Source: CALCTE01 sp045585835 (lineage in GTDB: Bacteria > Bacillota > Clostridia > Oscillospirales > CAG-272). Taken from it: 64,000 bases of DNA. Shown here one piece after another: positions 51,841 to 60,440 of this stretch. The stretch covers positions 1-64,000 of the forward strand of contig JAZMZG010000017.1 in the NCBI GenBank assembly GCA_045585835.1. Direction: 5' to 3'. The notes beneath the pieces are model-generated. The model saw only the letters and a program-made list of their open reading frames with translations. It ran no database searches and was not told where the DNA came from. Each line of letters opens with the position of its first letter. The first letter of the stretch is position 1. The position numbers and the translations under genes were made by a program.

Positions 51841-52800
51841 TTATTTCAAATCTCTGTATGTATAAAGAAGCTTCAGTGCATCGTCGAATCTGGTTATATC
51901 CTTTTCGCATTTGAGTGTTATTACTATAACCGTTCTGTCACCGAATTTTGCGGCTGATGCAAGACAATATCCCGCCTCATTCGTACTTCCGGTTTTAAGC
52001 CCTATAGCCTCGGGTACGTAATATTTAGAGGTCGGAGAAATAAGTCTGTTCGTATTATACCAAGAAAGCGTTATGCCATACGGTATACTTACTCTGTCGT
52101 AATAAAGCCCTGTGTATTTGGAAATGACGGGACTGTTCATCGCAAGCTTTGCCATCATCAGCAAATCGGCAAGCGTAGTATAGTGAGCATCGTCGTGATA
52201 GCCGTCGGGATTTGCAAAATGCGAATTATATATTCCGTCAGCTTGCATATTCTCGTTTACGGTCTTAACGAAAAGCTCGACCGCTTTTTTTGCGCTCAAA
52301 GACGGGTCGTTTGCTATCTTTCTTCCTGCCGCAGTCGCAAGTATCTGCGCCGCATCATTTCCGCTCGGGAGCATCATTCCCTCTATTACTGTTTCAACGC
52401 TTATCCTTGCTCCCTGTCCTAAATATGCCATTGAGCTATACGGCCTAACAAGCGCAAGCTCATCTGCGCCCACCGTCACCTTTTCGTCCTTATCTATATA
52501 CTTTAATGCAACGTAGCTTGTGTACAGCTTTGTTAAAGATGCAGGGTATACCCTATCGTTTTTGCTTCCTTTTGCAAAAAGTACCTTTTGCTCATTTACG
52601 TCATACACGATAGCGTACTCGGAATTAAGCTCAAGGTCGTAAAACGCCGAAAGCTTTGAAACTGTAACCGCCACGTCGGAGACACTTAGATATGTCGACT
52701 GTGCAAGCGGAGAATAAAGTGCCTTTTGAGGAGAGCACGCAGTAAAGCATAAAACGACCGTTAAAACGGAAAGTAAAAAGGCTGATAATCTTTTAATCAT
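51841..52800 (-). CDS. D-alanyl-D-alanine carboxypeptidase, lipoprotein-like
   Basis: A 319-residue penicillin-binding protein of the PBP5/DacA type, which trims the terminal D-Ala of peptidoglycan stem peptides. The three active-site motifs are SLTK at 88-91, PSGND (SxN) and LKTGST (KTG). The N-terminus MIKRLSAFLLSVLTVVLCF followed by TAC may be a lipoprotein signal with Cys22. The start is read as the ATG at 52798-52800, 1 bp after the pfkA stop; another ATG six codons earlier overlaps pfkA. No strong ribosome binding site is seen, so coupling to pfkA is likely. No C-terminal membrane helix is seen, in keeping with a lipid anchor. Confidence 0.88.
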   Translation of the reverse strand: MIKRLSAFLLSVLTVVLCFTACSPQKALYSPLAQSTYLSVSDVAVTVSKLSAFYDLELNSEYAIVYDVNEQKVLFAKGSKNDRVYPASLTKLYTSYVALKYIDKDEKVTVGADELALVRPYSSMAYLGQGARISVETVIEGMMLPSGNDAAQILATAAGRKIANDPSLSAKKAVELFVKTVNENMQADGIYNSHFANPDGYHDDAHYTTLADLLMMAKLAMNSPVISKYTGLYYDRVSIPYGITLSWYNTNRLISPTSKYYVPEAIGLKTGSTNEAGYCLASAAKFGDRTVIVITLKCEKDITRFDDALKLLYTYRDLK

Positions 52801-52801
52801 A

Positions 52802-53773
52802 TCAAACGGAAATCTCATCGGCTATCTCAAGGAAGTTGTAATCGAAATTTTTGGGTTTTGAGAGTGCCTCTTCAATATCGTAATCAACTATTTCATCCTT
52901 TTGCGTTGCGACAACTCTGCAGCTCTTTCCTTCAAGCAAGAGCTTTACTGCGTAATGTCCCATACAGCTTGCCAAAATTCTGTCCTTTGCCGTGGGTGAG
53001 CCACCTCTTTGAACATGCGCAAGCACTGCCGTACGGGTCTCAATACCCGTCTTATCAACTATAGTCTGATGTATTTTATTGGTAAGGCCCGTGCCCTCTG
53101 CACTTATTACTACAAACTGACGTCTTCCCTGTGTGCGTGCACGAAGTATCTTCGCTATCATCTTATCAAAATCGAATTCTTGCTCGGGGAGCGCTATGGC
53201 TACAGCACCTGTAGCAATTCCCGTGTTGAGCGCTATATGTCCCGCATCTCTGCCCATTACCTCGACAACACTGCAACGTGCGTGTGACATACAAGTATCT
53301 CTAACCTTATCTACAAACTCCAAAACGGTATTAAGCGCCGTATCAAAGCCGATACAATACTCGGTGCATCCAATATCATTATCAATTGTTGCGGGAATTC
53401 CGATACAGCTTATTCCTCGTCTTGAAAGCTCCCTTGCACCCTTGAAGGTACCGTCGCCTCCGATGCATACTATACCGTCTATGCCCGCCGTTTTGCAATT
53501 GGCAACCGCTCTTTCCTTGCCTGCGTCCGTGAGCATATCCGTACAACGTGCGCTGTAAAGCATAGTTCCGCCTATATTGATTATATTGGAAACGTCCTTG
53601 TAGCTTAAAAATTTCATATTGTTATCAATTAGTCCTTGATAACCCTCAAATACCCCGAGGACTTCTATTTTATTTGTAAGCGCAGTTCTTACCACGGCTC
53701 TTATCGCCGCATTCATTCCCGGCGCATCGCCGCCCGACGTCAAAACCGCAATTCTTTTAATCTTCTTTTCCAT
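52802..53773 (-). CDS. pfkA: 6-phosphofructokinase
   Basis: A 323-residue phosphofructokinase. It has LTSGGDAPGMNAAIRAVV at the N-terminus, the catalytic TIDNDI block, and GFDTALNT followed by EVMGRDAGHIAL. The residue pattern GGDGTFKGA (Gly after GGDGT, not the GGDDT of PPi-dependent enzymes) points to ATP as donor. The start ATG at 53771-53773 follows GGAGGAAT. It lies 16 bp after ispDF and 1 bp before the carboxypeptidase gene. Confidence 0.94.
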   Translation of the reverse strand: MEKKIKRIAVLTSGGDAPGMNAAIRAVVRTALTNKIEVLGVFEGYQGLIDNNMKFLSYKDVSNIINIGGTMLYSARCTDMLTDAGKERAVANCKTAGIDGIVCIGGDGTFKGARELSRRGISCIGIPATIDNDIGCTEYCIGFDTALNTVLEFVDKVRDTCMSHARCSVVEVMGRDAGHIALNTGIATGAVAIALPEQEFDFDKMIAKILRARTQGRRQFVVISAEGTGLTNKIHQTIVDKTGIETRTAVLAHVQRGGSPTAKDRILASCMGHYAVKLLLEGKSCRVVATQKDEIVDYDIEEALSKPKNFDYNFLEIADEISV

Positions 53774-53789
53774 TATTCCTCCGATATAT

Positions 53790-54953
53790 TTAAGAAATTT
53801 TAATAAGCGTACATACCGCATGAGAGGCTATACCCTCTTCTCTGCCCGTAAATCCTAAATGTTCCTCCGTAGTAGCCTTTACGTTGACACAGGCGGGTAA
53901 AATACCGAGCGTGTTTGCTATATTTTCTCTCATCTGCTCTATATACGGTGCAAGGCGGGGGCTTTGGCAAACTACCGTTGCATCAACGTTTCCGACCCTG
54001 AAGTGTGCATTATTTAAAAGGGCTGATACCCTCTCAAGCAGCTTTATACTTGAAATCCCCTTGTACGAATCGTCCGATGGCGGAAAATGCTTGCCTATAT
54101 CGCCAAGAGCTGCGGCGCCCAAAAGCGCATCCATTACAGCGTGTAAAAGCACGTCCGCATCGCTGTGTCCCATAAGACCTTTTTCATGCGGTATGGTTAC
54201 ACCGCCCAAAATAAGCTCTCTGCCTTTGCATAAAGCGTGAACGTCGTAGCCGTGCCCTACTCTCATACCTCCACCTCTTTTTTCAAATATAGCTTCTGCC
54301 AAAAATACGTCCTCAGGGGTAGTGAGCTTTATATTGGTTTTCATGCACTCCACAAGGCTCACCTTATATCCTATATTTTCAAGCATAGCACAGTCATCGG
54401 TAAATTCACCACCGCCGGCAATTGCCTGATTTATTGCATTCTCGTAAAGAGCTTTGGAAAACACCTGCGGCGTTTGAACGGCGTATAGGCTTGTCCTGTC
54501 GACCGTCGATAATATAAAGCCGCCTTCGGCGTTTTTCTGTGTATCCGTCACCTTGGTCGATGCCGCAGAGCATAAATTCACATAAGCGTCTTTTACGACT
54601 TTATCAATATCCTCGGGGGTTATAAGCGAGCGTGCGCCGTCATGAACGGCTACGAAGGAAAAATCTCCCGTTACAGCTTCAAGCGCATTTTTAGCTGACA
54701 GCATTCGGCTCTCTCCGCCAACCGATGCGGTTATGAATTTGCTTATGCTGTACTCTTTTGCGAGGTCGTTTACAAACGAAAGCTCATCCTTCCTTGCGGC
54801 AACGATAATACCGTCAATAGTATTTGCCCTCTCAAAAGCAAGCATCGTAAGAGCAAGTGCGGGAATCGTGCAAAGTGAAATTTTTGACTTTGATACGTTT
54901 CCCATTCGAGTACCCATTCCGGCCGCGAGTATCAAAGCAGCAGTCCTTTGCAT
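53790..54953 (-). CDS. ispDF: bifunctional IspD-IspF (MEP pathway)
   Basis: A 387-residue fusion. Residues 1-225 are IspD (cytidylyltransferase): AALILAAGMGTRMGN, FVAVHDGARSLI, TDTQK, QTPQVFSK and TDDCAMLE. Residues 230-387 are IspF (cyclodiphosphate synthase): MRVGHGYDVHAL, LGGVTIPHEKGLMGHSDADVLLHA (quoted piece: GHSDADVLLHA), GDIGKHFPPSD and EEHLGFTGREEGIA. Together they perform steps three and five of isoprenoid precursor synthesis from MEP. Fusion is known in several proteobacteria and some other groups. The ATG at 54951-54953 follows GGAGGTGGGG. Confidence 0.95.
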   Translation of the reverse strand: MQRTAALILAAGMGTRMGNVSKSKISLCTIPALALTMLAFERANTIDGIIVAARKDELSFVNDLAKEYSISKFITASVGGESRMLSAKNALEAVTGDFSFVAVHDGARSLITPEDIDKVVKDAYVNLCSAASTKVTDTQKNAEGGFILSTVDRTSLYAVQTPQVFSKALYENAINQAIAGGGEFTDDCAMLENIGYKVSLVECMKTNIKLTTPEDVFLAEAIFEKRGGGMRVGHGYDVHALCKGRELILGGVTIPHEKGLMGHSDADVLLHAVMDALLGAAALGDIGKHFPPSDDSYKGISSIKLLERVSALLNNAHFRVGNVDATVVCQSPRLAPYIEQMRENIANTLGILPACVNVKATTEEHLGFTGREEGIASHAVCTLIKIS

Positions 54954-55076
54954 TTTCCCCACCTCCGTTATTATCACCAAGTCAATTATAATTCTATCAT
55001 CTTTATATAAAAAATCAAGGTTTTTTAACAATATAGTATAAATTTTGTGTTAAAAAACATAAATTTTAATAATAAA

Positions 55077-55110
55077 AAAGGACACGGAAAACTTAATTTC
55101 TGTGTCCTTT
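55077..55110 (-). terminator. terminator of the first AEC carrier gene
   Basis: A stem of AAAGGACAC with a further imperfect GAAA/TTTC extension, then TTTTTTATT on the minus strand, just after the stop codon. Confidence 0.8.
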
Positions 55111-55119
55111 AATTGATTT

Positions 55120-56109
55120 TTATGCAGTAAACGGTGTGCCAAATATTGCGACCGCAAGTGCATACATAAGCGGAATCGAAATAACGCAAAGAGTGTGCGA
55201 TATCATCGCCATACTTGCGCCCGTTTGCGGATTTCCACCGTATGCTTCGGGGAACACCACCGTGTTAAGCCCGAGAGGTGTTGCGGTAACAAAGAAGCAG
55301 AGGAAAAGTACATCGTTTCCGATAGATAGATTGAAAATCGAATTTATCGCCGTCTTCATACCGAAGACCGCCGCCAAAATTACTGCAGGAATTATAATGA
55401 GGCGAAAAAGCGATGCTATGTATACCTTCTTCTTTTTGAGCATACCGAAGAAGTCGTATTTTGCAACTGTAGCGCCCGCAAGAAGCATTGCTACGGGGCC
55501 CATACAAGCCTTAAGCGAGTCAAGCGCCGAGGTTAAAAATGCGGGAAGATGATTTCCAAGTCCCGAAAGTCCAATTACGACACCGACAAGAAGCGCCACG
55601 GTAGGTGCATTTAAAAGGCGCTTAAACGACGAGCCGCTTCCTTCTTTTTTGGGTGTCAAGACGCTTATGCCCCAAGTGTAAATAAGGATAGTAAACGGCA
55701 GGCAAAAAAGTTTATAATAAGCAAGAACCTCTTCACCGAACAAGGCAAGTACGATAGGGTCACCTACGTAACCGCTGTTAGCGAAAGCAAGTGCGTAAGC
55801 GTATACGCCGCGCTCGGCATTTTTTTCTCTGATAAAAACCTTTGCAAGCGGTATGGCTATCGCTAAGCAAAGCGTCACCGCTATGACCGACACCATTAGG
55901 TTGGTGGCGTGAGTTTTAAGCGATGCGGGTGTGCAATAACGAATCATCGTCGTAAAGCTTAAAGCGGGACTGAATATCCAATTTTCCATCTTCGCCATAG
56001 TCTTTCCTGCGTTATCGGGAAGGATTTTCGCTTTAAACAATACGAATCCGACGGCAATACAGAAAAAGAGTGTCAGCATAGGGTTTAAGGTTGCTAAAAA
56101 GGTTGCCAT
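55120..56109 (-). CDS. AEC-family transporter (auxin efflux carrier-like), copy 1
   Basis: A 329-residue membrane protein with about ten hydrophobic helices, two five-helix halves as in the AEC/bile-acid superfamily. Characteristic pieces are NPMLTLFFCIAVGFVLFKAKILP at the N-terminus (quoted piece: FFCIAVGFVLFKAKILP), FANSGYVGDPIVLALFG, and NDVLFLCFFVTATPLGLNTV. Bacterial members carry malate, malonate or other carboxylates. The substrate here is unknown. A second, distinct AEC gene lies beyond tRNA-Ser. Confidence 0.86.
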   Translation of the reverse strand: MATFLATLNPMLTLFFCIAVGFVLFKAKILPDNAGKTMAKMENWIFSPALSFTTMIRYCTPASLKTHATNLMVSVIAVTLCLAIAIPLAKVFIREKNAERGVYAYALAFANSGYVGDPIVLALFGEEVLAYYKLFCLPFTILIYTWGISVLTPKKEGSGSSFKRLLNAPTVALLVGVVIGLSGLGNHLPAFLTSALDSLKACMGPVAMLLAGATVAKYDFFGMLKKKKVYIASLFRLIIIPAVILAAVFGMKTAINSIFNLSIGNDVLFLCFFVTATPLGLNTVVFPEAYGGNPQTGASMAMISHTLCVISIPLMYALAVAIFGTPFTA

Positions 56110-56228
56110 AATGTGCGCCTTTCAGTGAATTTTATAATACAATACGTAACAATTTAATGTTATATCACTCCGTGATCGAAATGTCAAGGATTATAGGGGA
56201 AAATGAAGAAATTTTATGGGGATATATT

Positions 56229-56346
56229 GCTCAAAAACAACACACCGTGTTGTTTTTGATCTGCTTCGAATCTCTATTATATTTCTCCATCAAATGAAAA
56301 AGGACGCCTTTGGCGTCCTTTCATTTGGCTAAAGAAGGAGAGATTC
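56229..56346. repeat. direct repeat unit 1, with palindrome and tRNA-3'-end-like sequence
   Basis: A 118-bp unit: GCTCAAAAAC, a small hairpin, CTGCTTCGAATCTCTATT, then an imperfect palindrome centred on GGACGCC-TTT-GGCGTCC. It ends in TGGCTAAAGAAGGAGAGATTC, a decayed copy of the 3' end of the adjacent tRNA-Ser (minus-strand sense). It is repeated 185 bp further on as unit 2. Confidence 0.85.
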
Positions 56347-56351
56347 TTCTT

Positions 56352-56403
56352 GAAATTTTCAAAGCATTTCGGATTTGGTCAAATGTTATGCTTTGAAAAT
56401 TTC
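56352..56403. repeat. 16-bp perfect inverted repeat
   Basis: GAAATTTTCAAAGCAT (56352-56367) and its exact complement (56388-56403) with a 20-nt spacer, lying between repeat units 1 and 2. Confidence 0.85.
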
Positions 56404-56413
56404 TTCGGGCACC

Positions 56414-56529
56414 GCTCAAAAACGCTCCACCGGAGCCTTTTTTCGCTGCTTCGAATCTCTATTGTATTCTCCGCCAAATGAAAAAGGACGCCTTTGGCGT
56501 CCTTTCATTTGGCGGAGAAGGAGAGATTC
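56414..56529. repeat. direct repeat unit 2, overlapping the 3' end of tRNA-Ser
   Basis: A 116-bp unit closely matching unit 1. Its last 20 bases are the true 3' end of tRNA-Ser. Left and right arms of the palindrome both contain TTCTCCGCC/GGCGGAGAA, so the tRNA's CCA end is repeated in inverted orientation on the far side of the hairpin. The GGACGCC/GGCGTCC hairpin with its T5 run is probably the tRNA terminator on the minus strand. Confidence 0.85.
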
Positions 56530-56601
56530 GAACTCTCGAACCGTTTGTAGCGGTTACACGATTTCCAATCGTGCGCGCTCGACCAACTACGCGACTTCTC
56601 C
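56510..56601 (-). tRNA. tRNA-Ser (GGA)
   Basis: A 92-nt class II tRNA on the minus strand: acceptor GGAGAAG/CTTCTCC, a long variable arm, anticodon GGA (TCC at 56564-56566 on the plus strand), GTTCGAATC T-loop and encoded CCA. Confidence 0.96.
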
Positions 56602-56604
56602 GTG

Positions 56605-56645
56605 TTGACCTTATGTAGTTTATCACATATTAAGGTCAATGTCAA
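56605..56645 (-). promoter_or_regulatory. tRNA-Ser promoter with an overlapping inverted repeat
   Basis: Minus strand TTGACA (56640-56645), 17-bp spacer ending in TGTGA, TAAACT (56617-56622). The perfect inverted repeat TTGACCTTA (56605-56613) and TAAGGTCAA (56631-56639) brackets the -10. Confidence 0.7.
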
Positions 56646-56672
56646 GATTTATTTTTCAAACTTTCGCTCTTT

Positions 56673-57623
56673 TTAAAATAATCCCAAATTCTTTAGTATC
56701 GTGCTTCCTATAAGCATAGTCACTCCCGATAAAAGCGTGGTCAATACTACTATCTGCGAAGCGACAATGCTGTTTGACTTCATCTGTCTTGCCATTATAT
56801 AACTCGATACTGCCGTGGGTGCGCCGAAGGCTATAAATATTATACCAAGCTCCACTCCCCTAAAGCCCATAAGTGCCGCAACGCTGCAAGCCGCAAGCGG
56901 ACATATAACTATCTTCATTACCGTCGCAAATACCGAGAAAACTATATTCCCCTTTATATCGGAAAATCTGAACGATGCGCCGAGCGATATAAGTGCAAGC
57001 GGCGTTGAAAGCTCGGAAAGATAGCTTACCGTACTGTTCACAACAGAGGGCATAGATATATACCCGAGAGAAAACGGAATTGCAAGTACAACGGATATTA
57101 TAAGAGGATTCGTTAAGACGTTTTTCAATATCTTCCAAAAAAGTCCGCCGCTTTTGCCATCAGGCATATTCATTGCAAGGATAACAACGGCAAAGACGTT
57201 ATATACGGGTATCAAGAACGGTATGATGAGCGACGCCGCCGTGGCACCCGCCGCTCCGAACATATTTGCTGCAAGCGGAATTCCCAAAATCGCAAAATTA
57301 GAACGGTATATGCCTTGTATTACCGCTCCCCTCGTATCCTTACGCTTTATTGCGGGCGTAATAAGCAAGGTCATTATCAAAAATACGAGAAACGTGCCTA
57401 TAACGCAAAAAGCCGTCAGCCGTCCGTTAAATGCTTTCTTAAAATCGGTTGTCGCCACGTTATAAAAAAGCATAGACGGCAAAGCACATCTGAAAACGAG
57501 CTTATCTGCAACGTCAAGGAACGCACCCGTTATTAAATTGATTCGTCTTAAAATGTAGCCTAAAATTATTATTATAAATATAGGAAGTATCGATTTTGCG
57601 GATATTAAAAAGTTTTCAAGCAC
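56673..57623 (-). CDS. AEC-family transporter, copy 2
   Basis: A 316-residue membrane protein of the AEC family with about ten helices. It has SILPIFIIIILGYILRR at the N-terminus, YRSNFAILGIPLAANMFG in the middle (matching YVGDPIVLALFG of copy 1), and FIAFGAPTAVSSYIMARQM near the end. The start is read as GTG at 57621-57623 with GGGGAGG upstream. A longer reading would begin with a GTG inside the acpP terminator hairpin. Substrate is unknown. The two AEC proteins are clearly different sequences, not a recent duplication. Confidence 0.85.
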   Translation of the reverse strand: MLENFLISAKSILPIFIIIILGYILRRINLITGAFLDVADKLVFRCALPSMLFYNVATTDFKKAFNGRLTAFCVIGTFLVFLIMTLLITPAIKRKDTRGAVIQGIYRSNFAILGIPLAANMFGAAGATAASLIIPFLIPVYNVFAVVILAMNMPDGKSGGLFWKILKNVLTNPLIISVVLAIPFSLGYISMPSVVNSTVSYLSELSTPLALISLGASFRFSDIKGNIVFSVFATVMKIVICPLAACSVAALMGFRGVELGIIFIAFGAPTAVSSYIMARQMKSNSIVASQIVVLTTLLSGVTMLIGSTILKNLGLF

Positions 57624-57650
57624 GCACCTTGCCTCCCCTTCTATGAAAAA

Positions 57651-57679
57651 AGCCACAACACCTTTAAAGCGTTATGGCT
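57651..57679 (-). terminator. terminator of acpP
   Basis: A hairpin of AGCCACAAC and GTTATGGCT with a short inner stem, 13 bp after the acpP stop, followed on the minus strand by TTTTTTC. Confidence 0.75.
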
Positions 57680-57692
57680 GTTTATCATTTTA

Positions 57693-57917
57693 TTACTGAT
57701 TTTGTTCGATATACTCGGTGATGTCCGCAACGGTCTTGAGATTTGCCGCATCCTCGTCGGGTACGGTTACGCCCAAGGTCTCCTCGATGGAGAGAAGCAT
57801 CTCAACTACGTCAAGTGAGTCAGCGCCCAAGTCGTCGATGATTGCTGCATCGTCTGCGATCTTATCAACGTCGATTCCGAGTTGATTTGCAATAATTTCT
57901 TTGATTTTTTCAGTCAT
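57693..57917 (-). CDS. acpP: acyl carrier protein
   Basis: A 74-residue acidic acyl carrier protein. The phosphopantetheine site is Ser34 in GADSLDVVEM, and the family context IIDDLGADSLD and VPDEDAANLKTV is complete. It carries acyl chains in fatty acid synthesis. Here it is alone, without fab genes or plsX nearby. The ATG follows TAAGGAGA, and the promoter is TTGACC-N17-TATAAA (57965-57993, minus strand). Confidence 0.96.
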   Translation of the reverse strand: MTEKIKEIIANQLGIDVDKIADDAAIIDDLGADSLDVVEMLLSIEETLGVTVPDEDAANLKTVADITEYIEQNQ

Positions 57918-57964
57918 TGAAAATTCTCCTTAAATAACGTTACTGTGTTTATATATGTACCGAT

Positions 57965-57993
57965 TTTATATATTACTACATAAAATTGGTCAA
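57965..57993 (-). promoter_or_regulatory. promoter of acpP
   Basis: Minus strand TTGACC (57988-57993), 17-bp spacer, TATAAA (57965-57970). Confidence 0.68.
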
Positions 57994-58066
57994 TGCAAGT
58001 GTTTTTTATAAATTTTTTCAATTTTTCATTTTGTTATTCTTAAACACCGTAAAAACACGCTTATTT

Positions 58067-59227
58067 TTAGATAACTCTTACCTTTATCATACCTTCTACT
58101 TTTGAAATGGCTTCGGCATGAGCTGAGGTGACCTCTCCGTCAATTTCGAAGATGGTATACGCATAATCCTTCTTCGAGCGGTTGATGAGGTTTTCGATGT
58201 TAAGTCCCTCGGAAGAAACGACGTTGGTTATCTGTGTGATGACCGAAGGTATGTTCTTGTGAAGGCAACAAATTCTTCTGGTTGCGGTATGAGGAAGCTC
58301 TACGTTCGGGAAATTCACGCTGTTTTTGATGTTACCCGTCGTGAGATACTCGTGGAGCTGTTTGCACGCCATAACCGCACAGTTATCCTCCGCTTCGGGT
58401 GTCGATGCGCCGAGGTGAGGTATCATAACCGTATTCTTTGCGCCCATCATATCGTTCGTGGGGAAGTCTGTCACGTATGCCGCAACCTTACCGCTTTCAA
58501 GCGCTTCTTTCATATCCTCTGAGTTGACAAGGTCTGCTCTTGCGAGGTTTATGATCCTTACGCCGTCCTTCATTTTAGCGATAGTTTCTTTATTTATCAT
58601 ACCTTTAGTGGTAGGTGTTGAGGGAATGTGCAAGGTTATGTAGTCTGCGTTTGCGTATATCTCGTCATTATCACTTGCCTTGTTTATCTTTCTCGAAAGC
58701 ATCCAAGCAGCGTCTACCGTGATATAGGGGTCACAACCGAGTACGTCCATCTCAAGACTGTGGGCTGCGTTTGCAACCAAAGCACCGATAGCGCCAAGTC
58801 CTATTACGCCGAGTGTCTTACCCGCAAGCTCGGGACCTACGAATGCGCCCTTGCCCTTTTCAACCTGTGCGGCGATAGGTGTTTCACCGCCCAAAGTTTT
58901 AACCCAATCAATTCCGCCTGCAATATTTCTTGAAGCAAGAAGGAGCGCACCGATAGCAAGCTCTTTAACCGCATTTGCATTTGCACCGGGAGTGTTGAAA
59001 ACAACGATACCCTTTGCCGCACAGTCCTCTACGGGAATATTGTTTACGCCCGCACCTGCTCTTGCAATAGCGAGGAGGCTTTCGGGGAATTCAATCTCGT
59101 GCATCGAAGCGGATCTTACGAGTACCGCATCGGGATTTTCAATGTCTTCGCCGATGTTATACATATCCGCAGGAAGCTTACAAAGTCCGATCTTTGCGAT
59201 CTTGTTGAAAAGTTTTACGTTATACAT
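58067..59227 (-). CDS. serA: D-3-phosphoglycerate dehydrogenase with ACT domain
   Basis: A 386-residue enzyme catalysing the first step of serine synthesis. The substrate domain is at about 1-90 and 280-310. The NAD fold has GVIGLGAIGALVANAA, then NLARADLVN and IPHLGASTPEAEDNCA (catalytic His in PHLGAST). A C-terminal ACT domain (about 315-386, RRICCLHKNIPSVITQITN) suggests feedback control by serine. It follows serC by 9 bp. Confidence 0.94.
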   Translation of the reverse strand: MYNVKLFNKIAKIGLCKLPADMYNIGEDIENPDAVLVRSASMHEIEFPESLLAIARAGAGVNNIPVEDCAAKGIVVFNTPGANANAVKELAIGALLLASRNIAGGIDWVKTLGGETPIAAQVEKGKGAFVGPELAGKTLGVIGLGAIGALVANAAHSLEMDVLGCDPYITVDAAWMLSRKINKASDNDEIYANADYITLHIPSTPTTKGMINKETIAKMKDGVRIINLARADLVNSEDMKEALESGKVAAYVTDFPTNDMMGAKNTVMIPHLGASTPEAEDNCAVMACKQLHEYLTTGNIKNSVNFPNVELPHTATRRICCLHKNIPSVITQITNVVSSEGLNIENLINRSKKDYAYTIFEIDGEVTSAHAEAISKVEGMIKVRVI

Positions 59228-59236
59228 TTCTATCTC

Positions 59237-60322
59237 CTATGCTTTGGGGTTTGCCTTTGCAAACTCATCCATATATTTAACGAGTGCTTCTACGCCTTCT
59301 TTGGGCATAGCGTTATAGATGGAAGCTCTCATACCGCCTACGCTTCTGTGACCCTTAATGTTGACTATTCCCTTTTCGGCAGCACCTGCGCAGAACTTCT
59401 TGTCAAGCTCCTCATTACCTGTAACGAAGGTAACGTTCATCATTGAACGATGCTCTTTTTCAACTGCGGCAATATAGTAATCCTGAAAGTCAAGATAGTC
59501 ATAAAGTATAGCCGCCTTTTCTTCGTTCTTCTTTTTCATAACCTCAAGGCCGCCCATATCGCGAATCCACTCGAATACGAGCTTTGCGATATAAATGCTG
59601 TAGCAGGGAGGTGTATTGTACATAGAGCCGTTTTCTGCCTGTACCTTATAAGAAAGCATCGTGGGTGTGAAGGGCTTTTCATTACCCAAAAGATCCTCTC
59701 TTACTATAACAACGGTAAGACCTGCAGGACCGATGTTCTTCTGTGCACCGGCGTAGATCACACCGAACTTTGAAACGTCTACGGGCTCGGAGAGAATGCA
59801 AGAGGACATATCCGCAACCAAAGGTACATTTACTTCGGGAATATAGTTGTACTTCGTTCCATAGATGGTATTGTTAAAGCAAATGTGAAGATATGCGGCA
59901 TCATCTCTTATATCGGAAGCCGTTACGTGAGGAACGTAGCTGAAGTTCTTGTCCTTGGACGTAGCAACGAGCTTTATGTCGCCGTACTTCTGCGCTTCGG
60001 TATAAGCCTTTCCGGAAAACTGTCCGCTTACTATGTAGTCCGCTTTATTTGCATCGCCGATAAGGTTTAAGGGTACTGCGGCAAACTGCGTTGAAGCGCC
60101 GCCTTGAAGGAAAAGCACCTTGTAGTTATCGGGAATATTCATAATTTCTCGCAAGGTCGCCTCTGCATCTGCGATTATCTTCTCATAGGGCTTGGAGCGG
60201 TGGCTCATCTCCATTACGGACATTCCCGCATCGCCGTAAGAACACATCTCGCTTGCGGCCTTTTCCAAAACCTCCAAAGGCATAGAGGAGGGTCCTGCCG
60301 AAAAATTGTAAACTCTTTTCAT
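59237..60322 (-). CDS. serC: phosphoserine aminotransferase
   Basis: A 361-residue PLP enzyme converting 3-phosphohydroxypyruvate to phosphoserine. It starts VYNFSAGPSSMPLEVLEKA, has MEMSHRSKPYEKI, LFLQGGASTQFAAVPLN and the PLP-lysine block YAGAQKNIGPAGLTVV. Length is normal. It is the first gene of serC-serA. A promoter TTGCAA-N16-TATAAT lies at 60371-60398 on the minus strand. The last enzyme, SerB, is not in the window. Confidence 0.96.
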   Translation of the reverse strand: MKRVYNFSAGPSSMPLEVLEKAASEMCSYGDAGMSVMEMSHRSKPYEKIIADAEATLREIMNIPDNYKVLFLQGGASTQFAAVPLNLIGDANKADYIVSGQFSGKAYTEAQKYGDIKLVATSKDKNFSYVPHVTASDIRDDAAYLHICFNNTIYGTKYNYIPEVNVPLVADMSSCILSEPVDVSKFGVIYAGAQKNIGPAGLTVVIVREDLLGNEKPFTPTMLSYKVQAENGSMYNTPPCYSIYIAKLVFEWIRDMGGLEVMKKKNEEKAAILYDYLDFQDYYIAAVEKEHRSMMNVTFVTGNEELDKKFCAGAAEKGIVNIKGHRSVGGMRASIYNAMPKEGVEALVKYMDEFAKANPKA

Positions 60323-60370
60323 AATCTATATCCTTTCGTATGTAAAATATTTCAAGAACAATATGTCTCT

Positions 60371-60398
60371 ATTATAGTAAAAAAGTAGTTAATTGCAA
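60371..60398 (-). promoter_or_regulatory. promoter of serC-serA
   Basis: Minus strand TTGCAA (60393-60398), 16-bp spacer, TATAAT (60371-60376). Confidence 0.65.
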
Positions 60399-60440
60399 TA
60401 GCTTTTTTGAAAAAATTTCATTTTTTTGACGTATATCGAG

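Noticed and set aside
56375..56608. A 77-codon plus-strand open frame over the tRNA-Ser repeat region
   Set aside because: It reads antisense through tRNA-Ser and the palindrome. It is not a protein gene.
57624..57656. A start for the second AEC carrier 11 codons upstream
   Set aside because: That GTG lies within the acpP terminator hairpin, while the GTG at 57623 has GGGGAGG at good spacing.
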